58,422 bases of DNA from Pseudomonadales bacterium (GTDB lineage: Bacteria > Pseudomonadota > Gammaproteobacteria > Pseudomonadales > Azotimanducaceae), in contig JAJDTI010000114.1 in assembly GCA_022827245.1 (NCBI GenBank), forward strand, positions 1-58,422, read 5' to 3'. Positions 1 to 8,441 of the stretch are shown here, one piece after another (within the stretch, counting starts at the first letter, position 1; every line of letters begins with the position of its first letter). The notes under the pieces were generated by a model, which was not told the origin of the DNA, did not search any database, and saw nothing but the letters and a program-made list of their open reading frames with translations. The position numbers were made by a program, and so were the translations under genes.

Positions 1-1254
1 GCCGCCTACTCGGACATCGACGCCGGCGCCCCGCACCTCGAAGCGGCCACGGCTACGGCACGGCTGCCCGGATACCTCCCCGAAGACACTTACCTGAACG
101 TCCAGGCCATCGTCGCGGCCGCCCGCGCGACCGGCGCGGACGCGCTCCATCCGGGCTACGGGTTCCTCGCCGAGAACGCCGCCTTCGCCCGCGCGGTGAC
201 CGACGCCGGCATCCGTTTCATCGGACCCGCGGCGGACCTCGTCGAGTCGTTGGGGCACAAGACCGAGGCGCGGTCCCTGATGCGCGAGCACGGCTTCCCC
301 GTGCACGCCGGCAGCGCGGTGCTCGACGACGAGGACGCGGCCCTCGCGGCGGCCGCCGAAACCGGTTTCCCGGTCATGCTGAAGCCGGCCAACGGCGGCG
401 GAGGCATCGGCATGGCGGTCGCCGCCACCGAGGCCGAGCTCGGGTTCGCCTTCCGCACCGCGACGACCCTTGCCGAACGCGCGTTCGGCGACGGCAGCGT
501 CTACCTCGAGAAGTACCTGCCGCGCCCTAGACACATCGAGTTCCAGATCCTCGGCGACGGCCGCGACGCCGTCGCGCTGTTCGAACGCGAGTGCTCGGTG
601 CAGCGGCGGCACCAGAAACTCATCGAAGAGTCGCCGGCGCCCCTCCCTGCCGAAGAAGTGGACCGCGAGGCTGTCGACGCCGTCGCCGCGCGCGCCGCGT
701 CCGCACTCGAAGCCCTGGGGTACGACAGCCTCGGGACCGTCGAAACGCTGCTGGCCGATGGCGAGTTCGGCTTCCTGGAGACCAACACCAGATTGCAGGT
801 GGAACACGGCGTCACCGAAGAGGTGACCGGCGTCGACCTGGTGGCCGCCCAGATCCGGCTCGCCGCCGGTGCGCCGCTCGCCAGCGTGCTCCCGGCGCAC
901 GTCGCGCTTGACGGCTTCGCGGTCGAAGCGCGGGTGTACGCCGAGGACCCCGTGCGCATGCTGCCGTCCCCCGGCCGCCTGGTGACCTTTCGCCCGCCCG
1001 CGATGACCGGGGTACGCATCGAGGTCGCCTACCGGGAGGGGCAGACCGTCACGCCCTACTACGACCCGCTGCTCGCCAAGGTGATCGGCGTCGGAACGAC
1101 CCGCGAGCAGGCCATCGGCAGGACCCTCGTCGCCCTCAAGGCATTCGAGATGGAGGGGGTCGAAACCAACCGGGCCACCCTGCAGGAAGTGCTGGCGAGC
1201 GAGCCCTTCATCGCCGGCCGGCTGCATACCCGTTTTCTCGACGATCTGCTATAA
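1..1254 (+). CDS. Acyl-CoA carboxylase, biotin carboxylase subunit (5' end outside window)
   Basis: ATP-grasp biotin carboxylase that would carboxylate the biotin carrier encoded just downstream, using ATP and bicarbonate in the cytoplasm. The frame is open from base 1 and begins at a YSDIDAGAPH segment, about 35 residues into the usual protein, so the nucleotide-binding N-terminus is cut off by the window edge. Visible family motifs are HPGYGFLAENA, the glycine-rich ATP loop KPANGGGGIGM and the catalytic FLETNTRLQVEH segment followed by a complete biotin carboxylase C-terminal domain. It ends 38 bp before the carrier gene, and the three carboxylase genes clearly form an operon. Which acyl-CoA (acetyl, propionyl, methylcrotonyl or geranyl) is used cannot be decided from this subunit. 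Confidence 0.93.
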   Translation, partial: AAYSDIDAGAPHLEAATATARLPGYLPEDTYLNVQAIVAAARATGADALHPGYGFLAENAAFARAVTDAGIRFIGPAADLVESLGHKTEARSLMREHGFPVHAGSAVLDDEDAALAAAAETGFPVMLKPANGGGGIGMAVAATEAELGFAFRTATTLAERAFGDGSVYLEKYLPRPRHIEFQILGDGRDAVALFERECSVQRRHQKLIEESPAPLPAEEVDREAVDAVAARAASALEALGYDSLGTVETLLADGEFGFLETNTRLQVEHGVTEEVTGVDLVAAQIRLAAGAPLASVLPAHVALDGFAVEARVYAEDPVRMLPSPGRLVTFRPPAMTGVRIEVAYREGQTVTPYYDPLLAKVIGVGTTREQAIGRTLVALKAFEMEGVETNRATLQEVLASEPFIAGRLHTRFLDDLL

Positions 1255-1292
1255 CCGGCCACTTTGCGTAGCGAGCGCGGGAGAGGAACGGC

Positions 1293-1514
1293 ATGGCGCG
1301 GGTCGAAGTCGAGAGCGAGGTCACCGGCAACGTCTGGAAGGTCGAGGTGGAAGTCGGAGACAGCGTCCAGGAAGGCGACGTCCTGCTGATCCTGGAGTCG
1401 ATGAAGATGGAAATCCCCGTCGAGAGCCCCGCGCCCGGCACGGTCTCCGAACTCCTGGTCCGGGAGGAGGACCAGGTGGAGGAAGATCAGATCGTGCTGG
1501 TGCTGGACACCTGA
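1293..1514 (+). CDS. Stand-alone biotin carboxyl carrier protein
   Basis: Small 73-residue biotinyl domain that would shuttle carboxybiotin between the biotin carboxylase and the carboxyltransferase. The biotinylation site reads ESMKME, with the target lysine inside the canonical MKM tripeptide. The fold pattern is a bare biotinyl/lipoyl domain with no proline-rich linker, unlike AccB, so it is a detached carrier as in some actinobacterial-type acyl-CoA carboxylases. The ATG at 1293 follows a purine-rich GGGAGAGGA stretch at suitable spacing. It sits 38 bp after the carboxylase and 16 bp before the carboxyltransferase gene. Confidence 0.92.
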   Translation: MARVEVESEVTGNVWKVEVEVGDSVQEGDVLLILESMKMEIPVESPAPGTVSELLVREEDQVEEDQIVLVLDT

Positions 1515-1530
1515 GTACCGGTCGAACGCC

Positions 1531-3084
1531 ATGAGCTGGGAGCAGGAAGTCCGCGAGATCGAACGTCGGCGCCACCTCGCGAAGCAGCAGGGCGGCAAGG
1601 AGGGCATCGCCAAGCAGCACGCCCGGGGCCGGCTCACCATCCGGGAACGCATCGACGCCCTCCTCGACCCGGGCACGTTCCAGGAACACGGCAGGGCTAC
1701 CGCGACGCCGGACTACGACGACCAGGACAACCTCACCGGCTTCGTGCCGGCGAACTACGTCGTGGGGTTCGGGAAGATCGAGGACCGGCGCGTCGCGGTC
1801 GGCGGCGAGGACTTCACCTTGAAGGGCGGTTCCCCGAACGCCGCGGGACTGCGCAAGAGCGTCTACGCCGAACACCTGGCCGTACAGTACCGCGTCCCCC
1901 TGGTGCGCATGCTCGAAGGCGGCGGCGGCAGCGTGAAGGGGGGCGGCCGGAAGGGCGGAACGGTCGGCGAACCGGTGTTCAGCGCGCCGCGTTTCCGCAT
2001 CATCGCGGACGCCATGGGCCAGGTCCCGATCGTGTCGATCGCGGGCGGCGCGGTCGCGGGTTTCCCGGCCGGTCGCCTGGTGGCGTCGCACTTCTCGGTC
2101 ATGACCCGGCACACCGCGCAGATCCTGATCGGCGGACCGGCGCTGGTGGAGCGGGCTCTGGGCGTGCGTCTGTCGAAGGACGAACTCGGCGGCGCCCGGA
2201 TCCACGCGACGAGCGGTATCGTCGACAACATCGCGGAGGACGAGCACGCCGCCTTCGACGAAACACGGCGCTTCCTGAGCTACCTGCCGTCGAGCGTCCA
2301 CCAGCGGGCCCCGCGCGCCGCGTCGGAGGACGATCCGGAGCGGATGGAACAGGACCTGCTCACCGCCGTGCCGAGGGACTCGAACGCCGGCTTCGACATG
2401 CGCGAGATCGTCCGCATGATCGTGGACCTCGACTCGTTCTTCGAGCTTGGCGCCACCTACGGGCCGAGCCAGATCGTCGGCCTCGCGCGGCTCGACGGCC
2501 AGCCCGTGGGCGTGCTGGCCAACGACTGCAACGTCTACGCCGGGGCGATGACCGCGGACGCGGGACAGAAATACCGGCGCTTCGTCGAGATGTGCGACAC
2601 CTTCCACCTGCCGATCGTCAATTTCGTGGACCAGCCGGGCTTCATGATCGGTCCCGAGGCCGAGCGCAACGGCACCATCCGCTACGGGATGGCGGCGGTC
2701 TGCGCCGCGGCCCAGGCTTCCGTGCCCTGGACCACCATCCAGGTCCACAAAGGTTTCGGGGTCGCCACCGCCGCCCACTACGGGCCGGACGCGTACGTCC
2801 TGGCGTGGCCCTCCGTCGAGAGCGGCGCGCTACCCCTCGAGGGCGGCGTGGCCGTGGCCTTCCACCGCGAGATCGACGGGGCGGAGGACCCGGCCGCCAA
2901 GCGCCGGGAACTCGAGGAGCGCCTGCGCGCCGCACGCTCGCCGTTCCCGCGTGCCGAGTCGTTCGCCGTACACGAGCTGATCGACCCCCGCGAAACGCGG
3001 CCCGTCCTCTGCCAGTGGATCGACTGGATTCAGCCCCTGCTCGACGACCTCAAGGGGCCGACGACGTTTCCGATGCGGCCGTAG
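1531..3084 (+). CDS. Acyl-CoA carboxylase, carboxyltransferase subunit
   Basis: Carboxyltransferase (PccB/MmdA-like, 517 residues, normal length) that moves the carboxyl group from biotin to an acyl-CoA. It has two crotonase-like halves: an N-terminal half with HARGRLTIRERI and the glycine-rich segment after LVRMLEGGGG, and a C-terminal half with the FVDQPGFMIG segment that forms the oxyanion hole in this family. Tandem arrangement with a biotin carboxylase and a free carrier protein supports a complete three-part acyl-CoA carboxylase. The sequence does not fix the substrate. Beta-methylcrotonyl-, propionyl- and acetyl-CoA are all possible, and no companion mutase, isovaleryl-CoA dehydrogenase or HMG-CoA lyase gene is visible nearby. 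Confidence 0.92.
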   Translation: MSWEQEVREIERRRHLAKQQGGKEGIAKQHARGRLTIRERIDALLDPGTFQEHGRATATPDYDDQDNLTGFVPANYVVGFGKIEDRRVAVGGEDFTLKGGSPNAAGLRKSVYAEHLAVQYRVPLVRMLEGGGGSVKGGGRKGGTVGEPVFSAPRFRIIADAMGQVPIVSIAGGAVAGFPAGRLVASHFSVMTRHTAQILIGGPALVERALGVRLSKDELGGARIHATSGIVDNIAEDEHAAFDETRRFLSYLPSSVHQRAPRAASEDDPERMEQDLLTAVPRDSNAGFDMREIVRMIVDLDSFFELGATYGPSQIVGLARLDGQPVGVLANDCNVYAGAMTADAGQKYRRFVEMCDTFHLPIVNFVDQPGFMIGPEAERNGTIRYGMAAVCAAAQASVPWTTIQVHKGFGVATAAHYGPDAYVLAWPSVESGALPLEGGVAVAFHREIDGAEDPAAKRRELEERLRAARSPFPRAESFAVHELIDPRETRPVLCQWIDWIQPLLDDLKGPTTFPMRP

Positions 3085-3130
3085 ACAGCGGCTCGCCACC
3101 CGAAACGACCGGAACACGCTGCGAACACCC

Positions 3131-3319
3131 ATGGCGGCCGTCGTCCTCTCCCTGACCCTGTCGTTCATCACGGCCGTACTCGCGTGGCTCGCCATCGGCC
3201 CGCGCCTGCGTCTCTCCGAGGACCCGAAACAGAACGAGGTGCTGAACGTCTTCGCCTATGTCGCCCTGGCGTTTCCGGTGGTGTTCGGCATCGTGTTCTT
3301 CGTCGTCGAGCGGCTCTGA
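3131..3319 (+). CDS. Small two-helix membrane protein, unknown function
   Basis: Predicted 62-residue inner-membrane protein. An N-terminal hydrophobic stretch (about residues 2-22) and a C-terminal one (about 41-60) flank a short polar loop containing RLSEDPKQNE. It lies 46 bp after the carboxyltransferase and 13 bp before the VOC gene, in the same orientation, so it is probably co-transcribed with both. I recognise no family, and a role in the carboxylase pathway would be speculation. The ATG start lacks a clear Shine-Dalgarno sequence, but the length and hydrophobic pattern argue for a real gene. Confidence 0.65.
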   Translation: MAAVVLSLTLSFITAVLAWLAIGPRLRLSEDPKQNEVLNVFAYVALAFPVVFGIVFFVVERL

Positions 3320-3332
3320 CGGGAGGGGTAAG

Positions 3333-3710
3333 GTGCTCGGGATCCGGGGCGTCTACGAAGTGGCCCTGCCGGTGCGCGAACTGGCGCGCGCCGAGGCGTT
3401 CTACCGGGACGTGCTAGGGCTCGAGGTCGGACTGCGGGACGAGAGCCGCCGCTGGCTGTTTCTCCGCGCCGGCGGACAGGACGGAATGATCGTGCTGCAG
3501 GAGGACCTGGAGGCGTGGTCGTCGCTGCACCTGGCCTTCACCGTGCACGACGCGGACCTGGACGCCGCCATCGAGGCACTGCGGGCACGCGGCGTCGCCG
3601 TGGAGGGACCGGTAACCCACGACTGGATGCCGGCCCGATCCGCGTACTTTGCGGATCCCGACGGTCACGCACTCGAGTTGTGCGCGCCGCTTCCCGCGCG
3701 CGCCCGGTAG
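3333..3710 (+). CDS. VOC (glyoxalase/bleomycin-resistance fold) protein
   Basis: Single-module vicinal-oxygen-chelate protein of 125 residues with two paired beta-alpha-beta-beta-beta units. The N-terminal strand carries YEVALPVRELARAEAFYRD, which is diagnostic of the fold, and the C-terminus ends with the typical FADPDGHALELC segment whose glutamate is a usual metal ligand. Members act as glyoxalases, dioxygenases, epimerases or fosfomycin-type resistance proteins, and nothing here separates these. I chose the GTG at 3333 because a GGGAGGGG Shine-Dalgarno lies just upstream; longer readings run back into the preceding gene. It is the last gene of the apparent carboxylase operon, and a methylmalonyl-CoA epimerase-like role is possible but not shown. 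Confidence 0.8.
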   Translation: MLGIRGVYEVALPVRELARAEAFYRDVLGLEVGLRDESRRWLFLRAGGQDGMIVLQEDLEAWSSLHLAFTVHDADLDAAIEALRARGVAVEGPVTHDWMPARSAYFADPDGHALELCAPLPARAR

Positions 3711-3758
3711 AATATGAGCGTGCCGCATGTAAGTAAGCCTTCATCCTGATCGACGCTC

Positions 3759-4712
3759 ATGAACCGGTTCGAGCTCCGCCACCTCAGGACCCTCGTCGCG
3801 CTGCGTGACACGGGGAGCCTTGTCGAAGCCGCCGAACGCCTGTTCCTCACGCAGTCGGCCCTGTCCCACCAACTGAAGGACCTCGAGACGCGTCTCGGCT
3901 GCACCCTGTTCATCCGCAAGACGCGTCCCGTCCGGTTCACACCCGCCGGAAAGCGGCTGCTCGACCTCGCCGAGGAGGTCCTGCCCCGGGTCCGGGACGC
4001 GTCCACCGACCTCCTGCGCTTCGCCGAGGGGATGTCCGGCCGACTGTTCCTCGCGATCGAGTGTCACTCCTGCTTCGAGTGGCTCCTGCCCGCCATCAAC
4101 GCCTTCCGCGAGGACTGGCCGGACGTGGAACTGGACATCTCCGGCGGCTTCCACTTCGATCCGCTGCCGGCCCTGGCGCGCGGGGACCTGGACCTCGTCA
4201 TCACCGCGGACCCCATCGCCGACGCCGCCCTGGCCTACGAGCCGCTCTTCGGGTACGAAGCGCAGGTCGCGCTGGCGGTGGACCATCCCCTGACGTCCCG
4301 CGATTGGCTGGAACCGGGGGACCTGGCCGACGAGACCCTGATCGTCTATCCCGTGGACCGGTCCCGCATGGATGTCTTCACGAGCTTCCTGGACCCCGCC
4401 GGCATCGAACCGCGCCGCACGCGGACCGCCGAACTCACCACCATGATGGTGCAACTCGTCGCGACGGGGCGCGGCGTGGCCTGTCTGCCCAACTGGGCCC
4501 TCCACGAGTACACCGAACGCAGCTACGTCGTCGCGTGCTCGCTGGGCGAGGACGGCGTCTGGCCCAACCTGTACGCCGCCGTGCGGGCGGACGAACGGGA
4601 CGTCCACTTCGTGGCGAGCTTCGTGCGCACGGCGAAGGCCACGTGTTTCGAGCACCTGGTCGGCATCGTGCCGGCCGATGCCGACATCGCGGCCGGGACC
4701 GTCAGCGCCTGA
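3759..4712 (+). CDS. metR: LysR-family regulator, MetR-like
   Basis: LysR-type transcription factor of 317 residues. The N-terminal winged helix-turn-helix (about residues 3-62) has the LTQSALSHQLKDLE recognition region. The effector domain begins with LFLAIECHSCFEWLLPAI, which closely matches the IECHS-W-L-PA signature of MetR, the homocysteine-responsive activator of methionine synthesis genes. The usual LysR layout would have a divergent target, but the preceding VOC gene runs in the same direction and no met gene is in the window. I looked for a MetR-type TGAA-N5-TTCA site between 3711 and 3758 and did not find one. Confidence 0.85.
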   Translation: MNRFELRHLRTLVALRDTGSLVEAAERLFLTQSALSHQLKDLETRLGCTLFIRKTRPVRFTPAGKRLLDLAEEVLPRVRDASTDLLRFAEGMSGRLFLAIECHSCFEWLLPAINAFREDWPDVELDISGGFHFDPLPALARGDLDLVITADPIADAALAYEPLFGYEAQVALAVDHPLTSRDWLEPGDLADETLIVYPVDRSRMDVFTSFLDPAGIEPRRTRTAELTTMMVQLVATGRGVACLPNWALHEYTERSYVVACSLGEDGVWPNLYAAVRADERDVHFVASFVRTAKATCFEHLVGIVPADADIAAGTVSA

Positions 4713-4728
4713 CCGCGCGTCTGCCGCG

Positions 4729-5304
4729 TCACGGCACCAGGATCGTCTCCACCCAGCCCCGCGGTTCGCGGCGGTACCGGCGGCGGTCGTGCACGCCGCC
4801 GTCGCCGGCCAGGTCCAGCCGCTCGACCGTGACCGGGTCCAGGAAGTATCCCGCCGCCGTCTCCGGGGCAACCAGAGGCTCGGGGAGGGAGACGGCCTCG
4901 AGCGCGTCGAGCAAGGCCGCCCGGTCCGCCACGGGCGAACTTTGGGGACGTACCGCGTACAGCCAGTCCATGCGCTTCGGGACGGCGGGACGCATCTGCC
5001 AGGCGGCGTGCACGGTCTCCGGCGGCATTCGCTCAGGGGCGCATTGCAGCCGGTACTGCACGGTCAGGCTCGGCAGGTAGGTCAGCACCGCGACCGTTTC
5101 CGACTGCGCGAACTCGCCGGCCTTCGGCGACGTGTCGTTGACGAAGACACCGAGCCGGTCATCGACCTCCCGCAGGACCAGCACCCGGACCGCAGGTTCC
5201 CCCGCCGCGGTGACGGTGGCCACCGCGCACAGGTTCGCCCATGCGTCGTCGCGCTCGCGCGCCCGTTCGCGCTCCTCCGCAAACCGGGCCAGCGGGTCGG
5301 TCAC
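4729..5304 (-). CDS. Pyridoxamine 5'-phosphate oxidase family flavoprotein
   Basis: FMN-dependent oxidase of the PNPOx split-barrel family, 191 residues. The N-terminal half contains the barrel strands with VRVLVLREVDDRLGVF, resembling the FMN-binding strand of PdxH, then a region with PKAGEF. The C-terminus HDRRRYRREPRGW matches the dimerisation and substrate-arginine tail of true PdxH proteins, so it may make pyridoxal 5'-phosphate. The sequence is shorter and more divergent than E. coli PdxH, so other substrates are possible. The start is a GTG. It converges on the metR-like gene with only 16 bp between the stops and lies 11 bp after a small membrane protein gene on the same strand. Confidence 0.75.
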   Translation of the reverse strand: MTDPLARFAEERERARERDDAWANLCAVATVTAAGEPAVRVLVLREVDDRLGVFVNDTSPKAGEFAQSETVAVLTYLPSLTVQYRLQCAPERMPPETVHAAWQMRPAVPKRMDWLYAVRPQSSPVADRAALLDALEAVSLPEPLVAPETAAGYFLDPVTVERLDLAGDGGVHDRRRYRREPRGWVETILVP

Positions 5305-5315
5305 CGCGTTGCCGG

Positions 5316-5510
5316 TCAGTCGTCGTCCTCGGCCTCATCCTCCGCGTCTTCGGCGTCCTCCTCCCGCGCCTGCGCCTCGACCGCGCGCCGCAACTCGGCG
5401 ACGTCGCGCTGCACTTCGCCGAGGCGGTAGATGACGTCCGGGAGTTGGTCCGAGACGCGCCAGGCGAAATAGGCGATCGCGATCACGCCGAGCAGGATGA
5501 GAAACGTCAT
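5316..5510 (-). CDS. Small membrane-anchored acidic-tail protein
   Basis: Predicted 64-residue protein with one N-terminal transmembrane helix (about residues 2-18, TFLILLGVIAIAYFAW), a short amphipathic or coiled-coil-prone segment (GEVQRDVAELRRAVEAQ) and a strongly acidic tail rich in Glu and Asp. The ATG whose complement is at 5508-5510 is preceded by an AAAGGGGGG ribosome-binding site; an in-frame start 11 codons upstream has none. I recognise no family. It lies between the SixA-type phosphatase and the PNPOx gene on the same strand. The acidic tail could bind a partner or cations, but nothing shows which. Confidence 0.6.
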   Translation of the reverse strand: MTFLILLGVIAIAYFAWRVSDQLPDVIYRLGEVQRDVAELRRAVEAQAREEDAEDAEDEAEDDD

Positions 5511-5613
5511 GGCAAGCCCCCCTTTGGACAAAACGCCGAGCAAAACGGTACGCGGAGCCTAAGCGACGCGGGCGGCGCGGTCCATCGCGGGGCGCCCCGC
5601 CGCGGCCGCCGCG

Positions 5614-6117
5614 TCAGGCGTCGTCTACGGTGGCCGGCGTCACGACGGCATCCAGGCGCCCCGCCCCGAACTCCGCCTCGCTCCACGGCGGGGCCAGCGT
5701 GAACTGCGCGATGCCGAACGTCGGCAGGTTCCCCAATACGGCGGTCCCGGCCATCCGGTTCACGAAGCGCGTGATCCCCGGGTTATGGCCGACGATGGCC
5801 GCGTTGCCGGTCTCTTCCGGCAGCGCGCGCAGCGCATCGAGCATGTCGGCGGCGTCCGCGAGATAGAGCGCACGCCGTTCGACGAGCGCCTCCGGCGGCA
5901 GATCGAACGCCTGGCGCACCTGTTCCGCGGTATCGACGGCGCGGCGGGCGGCGCTCGTCAGGACGATGTCGGCCCGCGCTTCCCGGCTGCGGAGCCAGGC
6001 CGCCATGCGCGGCCCCTGGCGCCGGCCGCGCGGCGCCAGCGGCCGCGAGAAATCGCCGACGCCGATCGGATAGCCGGACTTGGCGTGCCGGACGACCCAG
6101 ATGACGTGTTCCGTCAC
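5614..6117 (-). CDS. SixA-type histidine phosphatase
   Basis: Cytoplasmic phosphatase of the histidine phosphatase superfamily, 167 residues. The catalytic histidine lies in VVRHAKSG (an RHA variant of the RHG motif, usual for SixA), and the second conserved histidine in IVGHNPGI. SixA-like enzymes remove phosphate from phosphohistidine domains or small phosphomonoesters, so a signalling or nucleotide-metabolism role is possible. The start is a GTG. The downstream end faces a 103-bp gap before the small acidic membrane protein gene, and the upstream end is only 7 bp from the luciferase-like gene, so the two are probably one transcript. Confidence 0.85.
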   Translation of the reverse strand: MTEHVIWVVRHAKSGYPIGVGDFSRPLAPRGRRQGPRMAAWLRSREARADIVLTSAARRAVDTAEQVRQAFDLPPEALVERRALYLADAADMLDALRALPEETGNAAIVGHNPGITRFVNRMAGTAVLGNLPTFGIAQFTLAPPWSEAEFGAGRLDAVVTPATVDDA

Positions 6118-6124
6118 GGTTCGG

Positions 6125-7027
6125 TCAGTCCCAGATGGAGAAGAACTCCTCGAACGCCGCGAACTGCCCGCCGTTCGCCGACGACGGCACGATGATGGGC
6201 GTCTTGATACCCGCGTCGAACCAGGCCTCGATGCCTTCCCGCACCTCAGACGCGGAACCGAACAGCGTCGTGTCCGCCAACCAGCGGTCGGACAGGCAGT
6301 CGGGGACCCGGTCCGGCTCCCCGGCCGCGATGGCCGCTTCGACGCCGGCCATCTCCTCCTCGTAGCCGGCCTCCTTCCAGTAGTTGCGGTAGTTCGGCAG
6401 CATCGCGTAGCTCGTCAGCGTGCGCCGGTTGACGGCGGCCGCGGCGGCGCGGTCGTCGCTGACGCAGGTCGGGATCATGTTGCCGATGAAGAAGTCGCCG
6501 TCGCGCGCGTCGGCGGACAGCACCCCGAGCGAGTCGGCCATGTGCGAACGGGCGCCGTTGGCGAACACCATGCCGTCGCCGATCTCCTCGGCGAGCCGGA
6601 TCATCCGCCGACGCAGGGTCGCAAGAACCAGCGGCGGGAGTTCCCCCGCCCGCGGCACGGCTTTCAGGTCCGAGACGAACCGGCGCATGTCCCCGAGCGG
6701 CTTGCCCGGCTCGATGCCGAGCCGGTCCAGCGCCGGTCCGTGACTGACGCCGATGCCGAACCGGAACCGTCCCCCCGAGACCTCGTGGATGAACGACGCG
6801 GCGTTGGCGAAGTCCTGCACGTGCCGGGTGTAGATGGGCGTGATGGAGGTGCCGAACGTCAGTTCGCGCGTCGCGAACGCGAGGGCCTCGCACAGCGCCA
6901 GCCCGTCCGAGAGGCTCGGACAGTAGATACCGGGGAAGCCGCGCCGTTCGATCTCGCCGGCCAGTTCAAGGGTTCGGGCGCGGCGCCCGGGCACGGCCGC
7001 GAGGCTCATCGCGGGCATCGGAGTCAT
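6125..7027 (-). CDS. LLM-class flavin-dependent oxidoreductase
   Basis: Luciferase-like TIM-barrel oxidoreductase of 300 residues using FMN or F420. Recognisable segments are the N-terminal AGEIERRGFPGIYCPSL strand, the ITPIYTRHVQDFANAASFI region and GRFRFGIGVSHGPAL, which is the family's GR..-G-G signature. I start it at the ATG whose complement is 7025-7027 because a perfect AGGAGG lies seven bases upstream; an open frame continues further upstream but without support. The substrate is unknown. Families like this oxidise alkanes, nitriloacetate or F420-linked alcohols. It is transcribed away from the Rpn-like gene at 7228. Confidence 0.87.
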   Translation of the reverse strand: MTPMPAMSLAAVPGRRARTLELAGEIERRGFPGIYCPSLSDGLALCEALAFATRELTFGTSITPIYTRHVQDFANAASFIHEVSGGRFRFGIGVSHGPALDRLGIEPGKPLGDMRRFVSDLKAVPRAGELPPLVLATLRRRMIRLAEEIGDGMVFANGARSHMADSLGVLSADARDGDFFIGNMIPTCVSDDRAAAAAVNRRTLTSYAMLPNYRNYWKEAGYEEEMAGVEAAIAAGEPDRVPDCLSDRWLADTTLFGSASEVREGIEAWFDAGIKTPIIVPSSANGGQFAAFEEFFSIWD

Positions 7028-7227
7028 GGTTGCTCCTCCTGGTCGCGGGCGACGGTGACCGCGGCAGCATAGCGGGCCGGGGCGGCCGTCGCATGTCGCA
7101 CGTTGGGCGGGGTCATGGGCGCACGGCAATCATCTTCGATTTCCCACAAGCTCGGGAGAGAAAGTCCATTTCCCGACCCACCACCACCATTGAATCCTTC
7201 ACCTCCGACGACTACCGGGACCGACAC

Positions 7228-7938
7228 ATGAGAACAGCGGCCAACCACGACCAGAACTTCAGGAGCCTGATCCTCGACCATCCGCGCGAGGCGCTCGCGC
7301 TTCTGGCGCCCGAGGAGGCGCCGGATCCGGACGACGACGTCCGCATCGTCCCGGTGCCCCGGGAACAACTGCGGCAGCGCATGGGCGAGCGCTTTCGTGA
7401 TCTCGACGTACCCTTGCTCGTGAAGTGGACCGACGGGAGCCGCGAGCCGCTCGTGTTCGCGTTGGCCGGGGAGACGGACCCCCAGCGCTTCTCGCGGCGC
7501 CGGCTGGCAAGCTACTGTGCGCATCTGGCCGAGCTGTTCGATACGGAACGCGTGGCACCCGTAGCGATCTTTCCGCACCCGACGCACCCGCCCGGCCCGT
7601 TGGTCCTCGGCTCCAGGCGCCGGGACTACATCAAGTTCAGGTTCCTGACGTGCCGGCTCGCCGACCTGTCCGCAGGGGATTGGCTGGATAGCGACAACGT
7701 CGTAGCGCGCGTGAACCTGCCGAACATGGAAGGTGGCGGCCACGACCGGGTGGAGGTGTACGCGGCGGCCGTGCGCGGCGTGCTGGCGCTCGAGGCGGAC
7801 GGCGGCAGGCGCACCAGGTACCTGGACCTCATCGACATCTATGCCCGGCTCACCGAACATGAGGTCCGAGACTATCGGCTACGGTACCCTGCGGAGGCCA
7901 AGGCCATGGTCGATGCACTGACGCCGCCCGGGCGTTGA
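7228..7938 (+). CDS. Rpn/YhgA-like PD-(D/E)XK nuclease-family protein
   Basis: 236-residue soluble protein resembling the recombination-promoting nuclease (Rpn/YhgA, transposase_31) group. It opens with HDQNFRSLILDHPREAL, followed by a central LLVKWTDGSREPLVFALAGE segment in the position of the PD-(D/E)XK catalytic strands, then a conserved VAPVAIFPHPTHPPGPL proline-rich strand. The assignment rests on this layout and is not certain. I chose the ATG at 7228; the frame is open further upstream, but that region lacks coding character and faces the oppositely oriented LLM gene. Such proteins are often mobile or accessory. The 198 bases upstream contain no recognised feature apart from the ribosome-binding site of the neighbour. 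Confidence 0.55.
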   Translation: MRTAANHDQNFRSLILDHPREALALLAPEEAPDPDDDVRIVPVPREQLRQRMGERFRDLDVPLLVKWTDGSREPLVFALAGETDPQRFSRRRLASYCAHLAELFDTERVAPVAIFPHPTHPPGPLVLGSRRRDYIKFRFLTCRLADLSAGDWLDSDNVVARVNLPNMEGGGHDRVEVYAAAVRGVLALEADGGRRTRYLDLIDIYARLTEHEVRDYRLRYPAEAKAMVDALTPPGR

Positions 7939-7988
7939 TGTCGCGACGGAACGCCGCGCCGGCAGCCGACGAACGCCGGGCCTCTTCG

Positions 7989-8441
7989 TCACCCTTCGTG
8001 CAGGTCGTCCCAGTCGGCCCAGGTCCGCCGCCCGGCGCTCTTCACCAGGCTGCGGCGGATGCGCGGGTAGTGCACGACGTCGTTGGCGTTGCGCTCGCCG
8101 CCCATCAGGTAGACGAGGTCCTCGTCGAAGGGATTCCTGAGGGCGTGCGGCTCCGACGGCGCCGGGAACCCCATGAAGTCCCCCGGCCCGATCTCGACCT
8201 CCTCGTCGCCGAGTTCCGCGATGCCGCGTCCCTCGAGGACGTAGAGGAACTCCTCGTCGGCGTCGTGGTAGTGGAACTGCGTGCTCTCGCGCCCGGGCTC
8301 GAGCCGCACCAGGTGCACGCCGATGCGCCGCATCCCCGCCGCATCGGACAGCGCGCGGCCGAGCCGGACGGCGTTCTCGTTGAACTGGTGTTGGCGCCGC
8401 TTCGGGGCCATCGCGGCGATGTCCTTCGCTTTCAGGAGCAT
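7989..8441 (-). CDS. Cupin-domain protein
   Basis: Single-domain cupin of 150 residues. The first cupin motif reads FHYHDADEEFLYVLEGRG and the second GPGDFMGFPAPSEPHAL, giving the usual His-x-His, Glu and distal His metal ligands. Such proteins serve as dioxygenases, isomerases or sensors; the substrate is unknown. The ATG (complement 8439-8441) overlaps the end of the hisC-like gene by 10 bp, so translation is probably coupled. It is the last gene of a very long minus-strand run and converges on the Rpn-like gene 50 bp away, a gap in which I see no clear terminator. Confidence 0.85.
   Translation of the reverse strand: MLLKAKDIAAMAPKRRQHQFNENAVRLGRALSDAAGMRRIGVHLVRLEPGRESTQFHYHDADEEFLYVLEGRGIAELGDEEVEIGPGDFMGFPAPSEPHALRNPFDEDLVYLMGGERNANDVVHYPRIRRSLVKSAGRRTWADWDDLHEG

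Noticed and set aside
1321..2778. Long minus-strand frame opposite the carboxyltransferase
   Set aside because: Shadow of a well-conserved carboxyltransferase gene, with no start signal.
3711..3758. Possible MetR-binding site (TGAA-N5-TTCA) before metR
   Set aside because: A TTCA half-site is present, but the TGAA half at the right spacing is not.
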